Origin: CAZYSK01 sp964649415
GTDB taxonomy: Bacteria > Chloroflexota > Anaerolineae > B4-G1
DNA: 6,224 bases
Reading direction: 5' to 3'
NCBI GenBank assembly: GCA_964649415.1
Contig: CAZYSK010000166.1
Coordinates: forward strand, 1-6,224
Below are positions 1-5,460 of this stretch, one piece after another. The notes below the pieces were generated by a model that worked only from the letters and a program-made list of their open reading frames with translations, was not told where the DNA came from and ran no database searches. Numbering within the stretch: position 1 is the first letter of the stretch; each line of letters opens with the position of its first letter. The position numbers and the translations under genes are program-made.

Positions 1-24
1 CCCCCGTCCCACAACAACACGCAT
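1..24 (-). CDS. Possible divergent gene, first 8 codons only
   Basis: On the minus strand an ATG at 24-22 opens a frame that stays open to the window edge, reading MRVVVGRG. An AGGAGG ribosome binding site (complement of 33-38) lies 8 bases upstream of that ATG, which is good spacing. This is the only support: eight codons cannot identify a product. If real, the gene is transcribed away from mutS and shares a roughly 116-bp divergent promoter region with it. It could equally be a chance purine run in GC-rich DNA. Confidence 0.35.
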
Positions 25-125
25 CCGCGCCCCCTCCTAGCGCCGTCTGTTCCACGGCGGCGCAGCCCCCAAAAGTGAAATCTGTTTTTCCTCCGAGGGT
101 TTTTCTTCCAGCTTTTCGAGTTGCA

Positions 126-134
126 TGGTATAAT
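126..134 (+). promoter_or_regulatory. Extended -10 promoter of mutS
   Basis: TGGTATAAT is a perfect extended -10 element (TGn followed by TATAAT at 129-134). The region where a -35 box would lie (about 105-111) matches the consensus poorly, as expected for a promoter that relies on the extended -10. Initiation about 7 bases after the hexamer falls on or next to position 141, the A of the mutS ATG, so the transcript is predicted to be leaderless or nearly so. The element also argues against any mutS start upstream of it. Confidence 0.75.
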
Positions 135-140
135 AGCAGC

Positions 141-2771
141 ATGGCCAAGTCTGCTATCCCTCCAATGCTCAAGCAATATCGTGAGCTAAAGGCCCGCTAC
201 CCCGATGCGCTGCTCTTTTTCCGCCTGGGCGACTTTTACGAGTTGTTCGACGAGGACGCGAGGATCGCGGCTCGCGAGTTAGAGATTGTGTTGACGAGCC
301 GCCGCTTCTCGAAAAAGATCCGCCTGCCAATGTGCGGCGTGCCCTACCGCCGCGTCACGGTTTATGTGGGCCGCCTGATCGAGGCGGGCTACAAGGTGGC
401 CATCGCAGAGCAGGTGGAAGACGCGCGCAAGGCAAAAGGGCTGGTCCGGCGCGAGGTGGTGCGCGTCGTCACGCCCGGCACGGTGGTCGAAGAGGCACTG
501 CTGCCGGACAAGGCAGAGAACTATATGGTCGCTCTGGCCGTGGCCGGGGAGAAAAAGTGTTACGGCCTGGCGATCGTCGACCTCTCTACCGGTGAGTTTG
601 CTGCCACGCAGACGGACGACTGGCCGGCGCTGATGGAAGAGCTCTACCGCCTTCAGCCTCGCGAGTACGTGCTGCTGGCCGATCTGGCGGCTGACGAGGC
701 GTTCACCGCACCGTTAAAGGCCGTGCGGCCGGCGCGGATCTCTCCGCTGGAAAAGGTTCATTTCGCCCCGGCAGCGGCCCGCGAACGGCTGCTGGCGCAT
801 TTCGGGGTCGCTTCCCTCGAGGCCTACGGCTGCCAGGATAAACCGCTGGCAACGAGCGCGGCGGGGGCGGCGCTGGCGTACCTGCGGGAGAGCCAGCTCT
901 CGGACCTGAGCCACCTGCGGCGGCTGACGACCTATTCATTGGCCAGTTTCCTCAGCCTGGACAGCGTCACCCGCCGCAACCTGGAGCTGACGCGCACGCT
1001 GCGCGAGGGCCGGACGCCGGGCAGCCTCTTTTGGGCCCTGGACGCCACCGTCACAGCAATGGGTGCCCGGCTGCTGCGCCGCTGGATCCACCAGCCGCTG
1101 CTGGATCTGGACCCGATCCAGACCCGCCTGGACGCCGTCGAAAACCTGGTGGGGGATCATTTCTTGCGGGGAGACCTGCGGGACCTGCTGGATGGGCTGT
1201 ACGACGTGGAGCGGCTGGTGGGGCGGATTGGCTTTGGCAACGCCAACGCTCGCGATCTGATCGCGCTCCGCAGCGCGCTCGACCGGCTGCCCGACGTCAA
1301 GGGCCTGCTGGAAAAGGCGACCGCCGCTCGCCTGCGGGCGTTGGACCGGGCGCTCGACACCCTGCAAGATGTGACCGGCCTCATCCGGCAGGCAGTGGTC
1401 GACAGCCCGCCGATCGTGGTGCGGGAGGGCGGGCTCATCCGCGCGGGCTATAACGCCAGGCTGGACGCCCTGCGGGCTGCTGCCGCCGAGGGGCGCGAGT
1501 GGCTGGCCGATTTCGAGGCGCGCGAGCGCGAGCGGACGGGCATTCCCAATCTCCGGGTGCGGTACAATCAGGTGTTTGGCTTTTTTATCGAGGTGACCAA
1601 GAGCCACCTGTCCAAGGTTCCGCCCGAATACGAGCGGCGGGCGACTGTCCGTCACGCCGAGCGCTTTGTGACGGCCGAGCTCAAGCTTTGGGAGTCGGAT
1701 ATTCTGTCTGCGGAAGACCAGGCCGATGAGTTGGAGTATGATCTGTTTGTCGCGCTCCGCCAGCAGGTGGCTGCAGAGAGCGAGCGCTTGCAGACGGCCG
1801 CGCGGGTGCTGGCCGAGCTGGATGCTACCGCTGCGCTGGCAGAGGTGGCGGCGCGGCAGGGCTATGTCCGTCCGGTGGTTGATGCGTCGGATGTCATTGA
1901 GGTCTGCGAGGGCCGCCATCCGGTGGTGGAACGGTCGCTGCCCGGGGGGGAGCGCTTTGTGCCCAACGACGTCTGCCTGGATGGGGAAGACGGCCGGCTG
2001 GTGATCGTGACGGGGCCGAATATGGCGGGAAAGAGCGTGTTCATCCGGCAGGTGGCGTTGATCGCGCTCATGGCCCAGATGGGGAGTTTTGTGCCGGCGG
2101 TGTCGGCGCGGGTGGGCCTGGCCGACCGGATTTTCGTCCGCGCGGGGGCGATGGACGACATTGCCCAGGGGCGCAGCACTTTTCTGGTAGAGATGAGTGA
2201 GACGGCTCACATTTTGCGCCACGCGACGCCGCGCAGCCTGGTGGTGCTCGACGAGGTGGGGCGGGGCACGAGCACCTACGACGGCGTCGGTCTGGCCTGG
2301 GCAGTCGGAGAGTTTCTGCACGACCGGTCCCGCTGCCGGACGCTGTTTGCGACCCATTTTCACGAACTGACGTCGCTGACCGAGACGTGCGCCGGCGCGC
2401 GCAGCGTGGCGCTGGCGGTGACCGAGCAGGGGGACGAGATCGTCTTTCTGCGGCGGGTGGTGCCCGGCGGCGCGGATCGGAGCTACGGGGTGCAGGTCGC
2501 CCGGCTGGCCGGTCTGCCGGACCGGGTGATCGCCCGGGCGACCGAGGTGATGAACCGCCTGGAAAAGCGGGATCAGAATAAAGAGCAAGAGCAAGATGGA
2601 GCGGAGAAACCCATAAGGGTGGTGGAAGAAGCGAGCGAACCATTCGCAGAGCCATCGAGAGAAGAACCAGCGTGGGACGTGCTGCGCGAGTTATATGGGC
2701 TGGACATCGCAAATCTAACACCCGTACAGGCACTGGTCGTACTGAACGAACTACAAGGGCGTCTAAAGTAG
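141..2771 (+). CDS. mutS: DNA mismatch repair protein MutS
   Basis: MutS is the cytoplasmic ATPase that binds mismatches and small loops and recruits MutL. With the ATG at 141 it is 876 residues, close to the usual 800-880. The mismatch-reading Phe-x-Glu motif is F32-Y-E34 within GDFYELF. The connector, lever and clamp regions follow, then the ATPase: Walker A GPNMAGKS at 625-632, the RSTFLVEMSETA segment, Walker B ending at D704-E705 followed by VGRGTSTYDG, then ATHFHELT. A charged, more AT-rich linker leads to a typical C-terminal tail containing LTPVQAL. The frame is open back to an ATG at 75, but the added residues are unlike MutS and that stretch contains the promoter. No Shine-Dalgarno precedes 141. 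The residue after the P-loop Ser is Val (633) instead of the usual Thr. mutL follows on the same strand, so the two are probably cotranscribed. Confidence 0.97.
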   Translation: MAKSAIPPMLKQYRELKARYPDALLFFRLGDFYELFDEDARIAARELEIVLTSRRFSKKIRLPMCGVPYRRVTVYVGRLIEAGYKVAIAEQVEDARKAKGLVRREVVRVVTPGTVVEEALLPDKAENYMVALAVAGEKKCYGLAIVDLSTGEFAATQTDDWPALMEELYRLQPREYVLLADLAADEAFTAPLKAVRPARISPLEKVHFAPAAARERLLAHFGVASLEAYGCQDKPLATSAAGAALAYLRESQLSDLSHLRRLTTYSLASFLSLDSVTRRNLELTRTLREGRTPGSLFWALDATVTAMGARLLRRWIHQPLLDLDPIQTRLDAVENLVGDHFLRGDLRDLLDGLYDVERLVGRIGFGNANARDLIALRSALDRLPDVKGLLEKATAARLRALDRALDTLQDVTGLIRQAVVDSPPIVVREGGLIRAGYNARLDALRAAAAEGREWLADFEARERERTGIPNLRVRYNQVFGFFIEVTKSHLSKVPPEYERRATVRHAERFVTAELKLWESDILSAEDQADELEYDLFVALRQQVAAESERLQTAARVLAELDATAALAEVAARQGYVRPVVDASDVIEVCEGRHPVVERSLPGGERFVPNDVCLDGEDGRLVIVTGPNMAGKSVFIRQVALIALMAQMGSFVPAVSARVGLADRIFVRAGAMDDIAQGRSTFLVEMSETAHILRHATPRSLVVLDEVGRGTSTYDGVGLAWAVGEFLHDRSRCRTLFATHFHELTSLTETCAGARSVALAVTEQGDEIVFLRRVVPGGADRSYGVQVARLAGLPDRVIARATEVMNRLEKRDQNKEQEQDGAEKPIRVVEEASEPFAEPSREEPAWDVLRELYGLDIANLTPVQALVVLNELQGRLK

Positions 2772-2795
2772 AGACGCCCCACCGGGGCGTCTCTA
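2757..2795 (+). repeat. Hairpin overlapping the mutS stop codon
   Basis: TAGAGACGCCCC (2769-2780) and GGGGCGTCTCTA (2784-2795) form a perfect 12-bp stem with a 3-base loop. The TAG at the left foot is the mutS stop codon. A competing 8-bp stem pairs GGGCGTCT (2757-2764, the last mutS codons) with AGACGCCC (2772-2779). There is no T-run after either stem, so this is not a standard intrinsic terminator. It may protect mRNA ends or reduce readthrough into mutL. Confidence 0.8.
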
Positions 2796-2850
2796 TCCGG
2801 TGGGGCGTCTCTATCCGGTGGGGCGTCTCTATCCGGTGGGGCGTCTCTAC
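2768..2850. repeat. 18-bp tandem repeat framed by an 18-bp inverted repeat
   Basis: The unit GGGGCGTCTCTATCCGGT occurs three times without change at 2784-2801, 2802-2819 and 2820-2837, and a fourth, partial copy ends at 2850. The outer 18 bases are perfect inverted complements: GTAGAGACGCCCCACCGG at 2768-2785 and CCGGTGGGGCGTCTCTAC at 2833-2850. This looks like a palindromic REP- or MITE-like intergenic element whose right half has been amplified by slippage. It fills most of the gap between mutS and mutL. No coding potential is evident, although the 18-bp period keeps frames open through it. Confidence 0.9.
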
Positions 2851-2873
2851 GGGATAGGAATAAGAAGAAGAAA

Positions 2874-2880
2874 AAGGGGT
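2874..2880 (+). promoter_or_regulatory. Ribosome binding site of mutL
   Basis: A purine-rich run ends in AAGGGGT, 4 bases before the ATG at 2885. It is an imperfect match to AAGGAGGT. It overlaps an in-frame GTG at 2879, so it supports the ATG at 2885 over the GTG at 2879 or the TTG at 2882. Confidence 0.6.
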
Positions 2881-2884
2881 GTTG

Positions 2885-4540
2885 ATGGCACAACATGAAC
2901 CGATACGAATCCTGCCGCCGGAACTTGCGGCCCAGATCGCGGCCGGAGAAGTGGTCGAGCGGCCGGCTTCGCTGGTCAAAGAACTGATCGAAAACAGCCT
3001 GGACGCTGGCGCCCGGAAAATCAGCATCGAAATCCAGGAGGGAGGACTCATGCTGGTCCGCGTCTCGGACGACGGCCATGGTATTCCGCAGGCCGATGTC
3101 CCGCTGGCGCTGGAGCGCTTTGCCACGAGCAAGGTGCGCGCGCCGGAGGACCTGGAGGCGATCCGCACGCTGGGTTTCCGGGGCGAAGCCCTCTCGAGCA
3201 TGGCCGCCGTCGCCTGGCTAGAGATCCTCACCCGCACAGAGGACCAAGTAGAAGGCTGCCGTGTGGTGGCCCGAGAGGGGCAGGTGGATGTGTCGCCGGC
3301 CGCCAGTCCCGTGGGCACCAGCGTGACAGTACGAAACCTGTTTTACAACACGCCGGCCCGGCGCAAATTTCTAAAGAGCCCCGTGCGCGAGGGCGAGCTC
3401 ACGCGCAAAGCTGTACAGCGCTATGCGCTGGCCTGGCCGGAGGTTGCCTTCCGGCTGGTGGTGAATGGGCGAGAGACATTTGTCGCGCCGGTGGCGACGC
3501 AGAGAGAGCGGCTGGGCATCGTGCTGGGACGAGAGGTCGCCGCCGAGATGGTCGAGATCGGGTGGGAAGCGGGCGACCTGCGGGTGAGGGGATACGTCAG
3601 CGACCCGGCGGTTGGGCGGAGCAATCGTGTGGGACAGCATTTTATCCTCAACCGGCGGCCGATCCGGGGGGGACTGCTGGCGGTGATGCTGGAGCGGCCC
3701 TACGCCGGGCGCCTGCCGCCCGGCCGCTATCCGCTGGCGGTGGTGCAGATCGAGATGGATCCGCACCTGGTCGACGTGAACGTCCATCCGCGCAAAACAG
3801 AGGTGCGCCTGGCGCAGGAGCGGGTGGCCTACCAGGCGCTTCTCTGGGCGGTGGAGGCAGCGCTGTCGTCCTTTCCCCGAGAGGAAACCTATCCCAACCT
3901 GGACTGGCCTTTCGGCGACGTGCCGGACCGGGCCCTCGGCGAGCCCGATGTAGAATATGTCACCGCCGGGCGGCTGTGTGTGATGGGACAGTTGCGCAAC
4001 ACCTATATCGTCGCCCGGGGGGACGAGGGGTTGGTGGTCGTCGATCAGCACGCCGCGCACGAGCAGGTGCTTTTCGAGATGCTGCTGCACGGCGGTCAGC
4101 AGGCGACGATAAAGCCCCCCATCCGCCTGGAGCTGACCCCCCACGAGGCGGAGCAGTTGAGCGGCTGCCTGACGCTGCTGGCCGATCTGGGCATAGAGAT
4201 CGAGCCCTTTGGGAAGCGGAGCTTTTTGCTGCGCACCCTGCCGCCGTCAATGATCCACGTGCCGCCGACAGAGATTGTGACGGCGCTGCTGGAAGAGGCG
4301 GAGCGAGACTGGCACCTGGACGAGGAGCGTCTCCGCGAACGTCTGGCCGCCGCCGCAGCTTGCACCGCAGCCGTCAAGGCCGGGGATCAGCTTTCTATGG
4401 AGACGATGCAAGATCTGGTGGATGACTTGCTGGCCGTCTGGTCGCCGGCGACCTGCCCGCACGGCCGGCCGGCATTCGTGACACTCAGTCTCCAAGAACT
4501 CGAACGCCGCTTCCTCCGCCGGAGAGAAGCAGAAAGCTAA
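2885..4540 (+). CDS. mutL: DNA mismatch repair protein MutL, endonuclease type
   Basis: MutL couples mismatch recognition by MutS to strand removal. At 551 residues it is on the short side, mainly because the linker between the domains is short. The N-terminal GHKL ATPase domain (about 1-330) shows GEVVERPAS (21-29), the catalytic Glu E33 and Mg-binding N37 in KELIENSLDAGA, D62 in DDGHGI, TLGFRGEALSS (95-105) and a NTPARRKFLK segment. The C-terminal dimerisation domain has the metal-dependent nuclease motif DQHAAHEQVLFE (387-398; D387, H389, E393, E398), ACTAAVKAG starting at C493, and CPHGRP (524-529). These mark a nicking MutL as found in bacteria without MutH. QATIKP at 406-411 fits the Qxx(I/L)xP sliding-clamp-binding motif at the position expected from Bacillus MutL. 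The ATG is chosen over the GTG at 2879 because the latter lies within the ribosome binding site. Confidence 0.97.
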   Translation: MAQHEPIRILPPELAAQIAAGEVVERPASLVKELIENSLDAGARKISIEIQEGGLMLVRVSDDGHGIPQADVPLALERFATSKVRAPEDLEAIRTLGFRGEALSSMAAVAWLEILTRTEDQVEGCRVVAREGQVDVSPAASPVGTSVTVRNLFYNTPARRKFLKSPVREGELTRKAVQRYALAWPEVAFRLVVNGRETFVAPVATQRERLGIVLGREVAAEMVEIGWEAGDLRVRGYVSDPAVGRSNRVGQHFILNRRPIRGGLLAVMLERPYAGRLPPGRYPLAVVQIEMDPHLVDVNVHPRKTEVRLAQERVAYQALLWAVEAALSSFPREETYPNLDWPFGDVPDRALGEPDVEYVTAGRLCVMGQLRNTYIVARGDEGLVVVDQHAAHEQVLFEMLLHGGQQATIKPPIRLELTPHEAEQLSGCLTLLADLGIEIEPFGKRSFLLRTLPPSMIHVPPTEIVTALLEEAERDWHLDEERLRERLAAAAACTAAVKAGDQLSMETMQDLVDDLLAVWSPATCPHGRPAFVTLSLQELERRFLRRREAES

Positions 4541-4549
4541 GTTCGTAGT

Positions 4550-4565
4550 TCCCGCTTCAGCGGGA
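4550..4565. repeat. Small hairpin just after mutL
   Basis: TCCCGC (4550-4555) and GCGGGA (4560-4565) form a 6-bp stem with a TTCA tetraloop, starting 9 bases after the mutL stop. An A8 run at 4574-4581 follows instead of a T-run, so it is not an intrinsic terminator for mutL. It may be part of a dispersed intergenic repeat. Confidence 0.5.
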
Positions 4566-4582
4566 CAGAGCGGAAAAAAAAG

Positions 4583-4709
4583 ACCACGAATAGCACGAAT
4601 CAAACAAACCATTCATCCCATTCATCCCATTCATCCCATTCATCCCATTCGTATTATTCGTGTTATTCGTGTTACTCGTGCCATTCGTGCTACTCGTGCT
4701 ACCCATGTT
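4583..4709. repeat. Array of eleven 9-bp units with inverted flank
   Basis: From 4611 to 4709 the sequence runs in strict 9-bp steps. Four identical ATTCATCCC units are followed by ATTCGTATT, ATTCGTGTT twice, ACTCGTGCC, ATTCGTGCT, ACTCGTGCT and ACCCATGTT. Upstream, ACCACGAATAGCACGAAT (4583-4600) is the reverse complement of units 9-10 (4683-4700) at 16 of 18 positions, so the array can fold back into a long stem. No convincing reading frame uses it. It looks like a degenerating tandem or palindromic intergenic repeat, with the ATTCATCCC end most recently expanded. Confidence 0.9.
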
Positions 4710-4737
4710 CACAACACTTCCCCTACCTCTTCATACT
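4708..4737 (+). promoter_or_regulatory. Weak promoter candidate for the membrane protein gene
   Basis: TTCACA (4708-4713, five of six matches to TTGACA) and CATACT (4732-4737, four of six to TATAAT) are separated by 18 bases. Initiation would be near 4744, giving a leader of about 78 bases that contains the palindrome at 4781-4797. Another TTCACA at 4741-4746 lacks a good partner. The match is modest and other promoters are possible. Confidence 0.3.
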
Positions 4738-4780
4738 TTTTTCACAAGTTTGCGGCATACTGGAGTCAAAGAGCCAAACA

Positions 4781-4797
4781 AGCAACCCCTGGTTGCT
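4781..4797 (+). promoter_or_regulatory. Perfect 7-bp palindrome in the 5' leader
   Basis: AGCAACC (4781-4787) and GGTTGCT (4791-4797) are exact inverted repeats separated by CCT, 13 bases upstream of the Shine-Dalgarno of the membrane protein gene. As DNA it is the size of an operator for a dimeric regulator. As RNA it is a compact hairpin beside the ribosome binding site. No T-run follows, so termination is unlikely. Confidence 0.5.
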
Positions 4798-4810
4798 CAA
4801 GTGAAAAAGT

Positions 4811-4817
4811 AGGAGGT
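4811..4817 (+). promoter_or_regulatory. Strong ribosome binding site of the membrane protein gene
   Basis: AGGAGGT is a near-consensus Shine-Dalgarno, separated by four A residues from the ATG at 4822, and it fixes that start. It is much stronger than the site before mutL and contrasts with mutS, which has none. Confidence 0.85.
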
Positions 4818-4821
4818 AAAA

Positions 4822-5268
4822 ATGTCCAACAAACGACTTCTTATCCTCAGCCTGGCAGCACTGATCGTCGTGGGATTATTGTTCATGGCCGGCTCGACCG
4901 TCTATCGCAGCGGGTGGTCGCAGGGCTACATGATGGGCCGGCTGGCAGCCGGCGGCGATGATGGCGCAGGCGTGCCCTACATGCCCTACAGCCCTGCCTA
5001 TTCTGGCCGGGGTTTGGGCGTCTCTTTGTGTAGCGCAGGGCCACTCTTGATCGCCGGGCTGTTTTTCCTGCTGCTCTTCGGAATCCGATTCTCCGGTTTC
5101 CGAGCGTGGAAGACGGCCGGCGGACCGGAGAGTGAGCATTGGGCCGAGCACTGGCGGCGGCATCATCGCCACCACGTTCCCTTTGGGTGGTGGGCCAGAC
5201 CCCCGTCCGAAAAAGAGGGCGGAGAAGAAGAGCCAACGGTAGACACTCAAGAGCCCAAGGCAGAATGA
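4822..5268 (+). CDS. Small two-helix membrane protein with His-rich cytoplasmic segment
   Basis: I do not recognise a named family for this 148-residue protein. After MSNKR come a hydrophobic helix (about 6-27), an external loop of about 45 residues rich in Gly and Tyr (GWSQGYMMGRLAAGG, then YMPYSPAY), a second helix (about 72-90), and a cytoplasmic tail. Positive residues at K4, R5, R89, R94 and K97 place both ends inside. The tail carries H106, H110, H114, H115, H117 and H118 with two Arg, then FGWW and an acidic Glu-rich end. The strong Shine-Dalgarno and high-GC codon use support a real gene. It precedes a response regulator and a second His-rich protein, so an accessory sensor or a target of that two-component system is plausible. 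Metal binding by the histidines is only a guess. The helix at 6-27 could instead be an uncleaved signal anchor. Confidence 0.8.
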   Translation: MSNKRLLILSLAALIVVGLLFMAGSTVYRSGWSQGYMMGRLAAGGDDGAGVPYMPYSPAYSGRGLGVSLCSAGPLLIAGLFFLLLFGIRFSGFRAWKTAGGPESEHWAEHWRRHHRHHVPFGWWARPPSEKEGGEEEPTVDTQEPKAE

Positions 5269-5285
5269 CCCGCAAGCCCAAAAAG

Positions 5286-5326
5286 CAGAGACGCGCGGCC
5301 AGCCTCAAAGCCCCGCGCGTTCTCTG
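5286..5326. repeat. 13-bp hairpin after the membrane protein gene
   Basis: CAGAGACGCGCGG (5286-5298) pairs with CCGCGCG-T-TCTCTG (5313-5326) over 13 bp, with a single bulged T and a 14-base loop. It begins 17 bases after the stop codon at 5268. The stem is strong and GC-rich but no T-run follows. It may be a 3'-end stabiliser, a factor-assisted terminator, or an attenuator limiting readthrough into the response regulator gene. Confidence 0.65.
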
Positions 5327-5381
5327 TGTCTCGCCTGTATTGGCACAGACAGCCTCAGCACCCTTACGGTTTCCAGCACCT

Positions 5382-5408
5382 CTCAGTGTCCTCAGTGCCC
5401 TCAGTATT
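5382..5408. repeat. Short second 9-bp-period array
   Basis: Three units, CTCAGTGTC, CTCAGTGCC and CTCAGTATT, run in exact 9-bp steps, with a degenerate relative (CTCAGCACC) at 5354-5362. In phase, these share the GTG(T/C)(T/C) end with units of the array after mutL. No coding role is apparent. Confidence 0.7.
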
Positions 5409-5413
5409 CAAAG

Positions 5414-5442
5414 TTGTACATTTGGCGCATTTGTGGTAAAAA
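5414..5442 (+). promoter_or_regulatory. Candidate extended -10 promoter of the response regulator
   Basis: TTGTAC (5414-5419) lies 17 bases upstream of TAAAAA (5437-5442), which is preceded by TGG and so forms an extended -10 like that of mutS. Initiation would be near 5449, leaving a leader of only about 12 bases. The hexamers are imperfect (four of six for the -10), and cotranscription with the gene upstream remains possible. Confidence 0.4.
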
Positions 5443-5454
5443 GGGGGGGGAGGG
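5443..5454 (+). promoter_or_regulatory. G-run and ribosome binding site of the response regulator
   Basis: An unbroken G8 (5443-5450) is followed by AGGG, so GGAGGG at 5449-5454 serves as the Shine-Dalgarno, 6 bases before the ATG at 5461. This supports that start. The homopolymer sits between the candidate -10 and the start codon. Confidence 0.7.
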
Positions 5455-5460
5455 CAGAAA

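Noticed and set aside
75..140. N-terminal extension of mutS from the ATG at 75
   Set aside because: The added 22 residues are unlike MutS, there is no ribosome binding site, and the extended -10 promoter lies within it.
936..2594. 552-codon open frame on the minus strand inside mutS
   Set aside because: It is antisense to an unmistakable mutS, has low-complexity Gln/His/Arg composition and no recognisable domains, as expected for a shadow frame in GC-rich DNA.
2771..2793. Intrinsic terminator of mutS
   Set aside because: The stem is strong but no T-tract follows, and mutL lies directly downstream on the same strand.
2068..3318. Long minus-strand frame spanning the mutS-mutL junction
   Set aside because: It overlaps both repair genes and survives the junction only because the repeat period (18) is a multiple of three; its Ser/Arg/Pro-rich product shows no domain.
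4550..4581. Intrinsic terminator of mutL
   Set aside because: The stem is only 6 bp and is followed by a run of A, not T; on the opposite strand the T-run would precede the hairpin.
4611..4709. CRISPR array
   Set aside because: Units are 9 bp and contiguous, with no spacers and no cas genes nearby.
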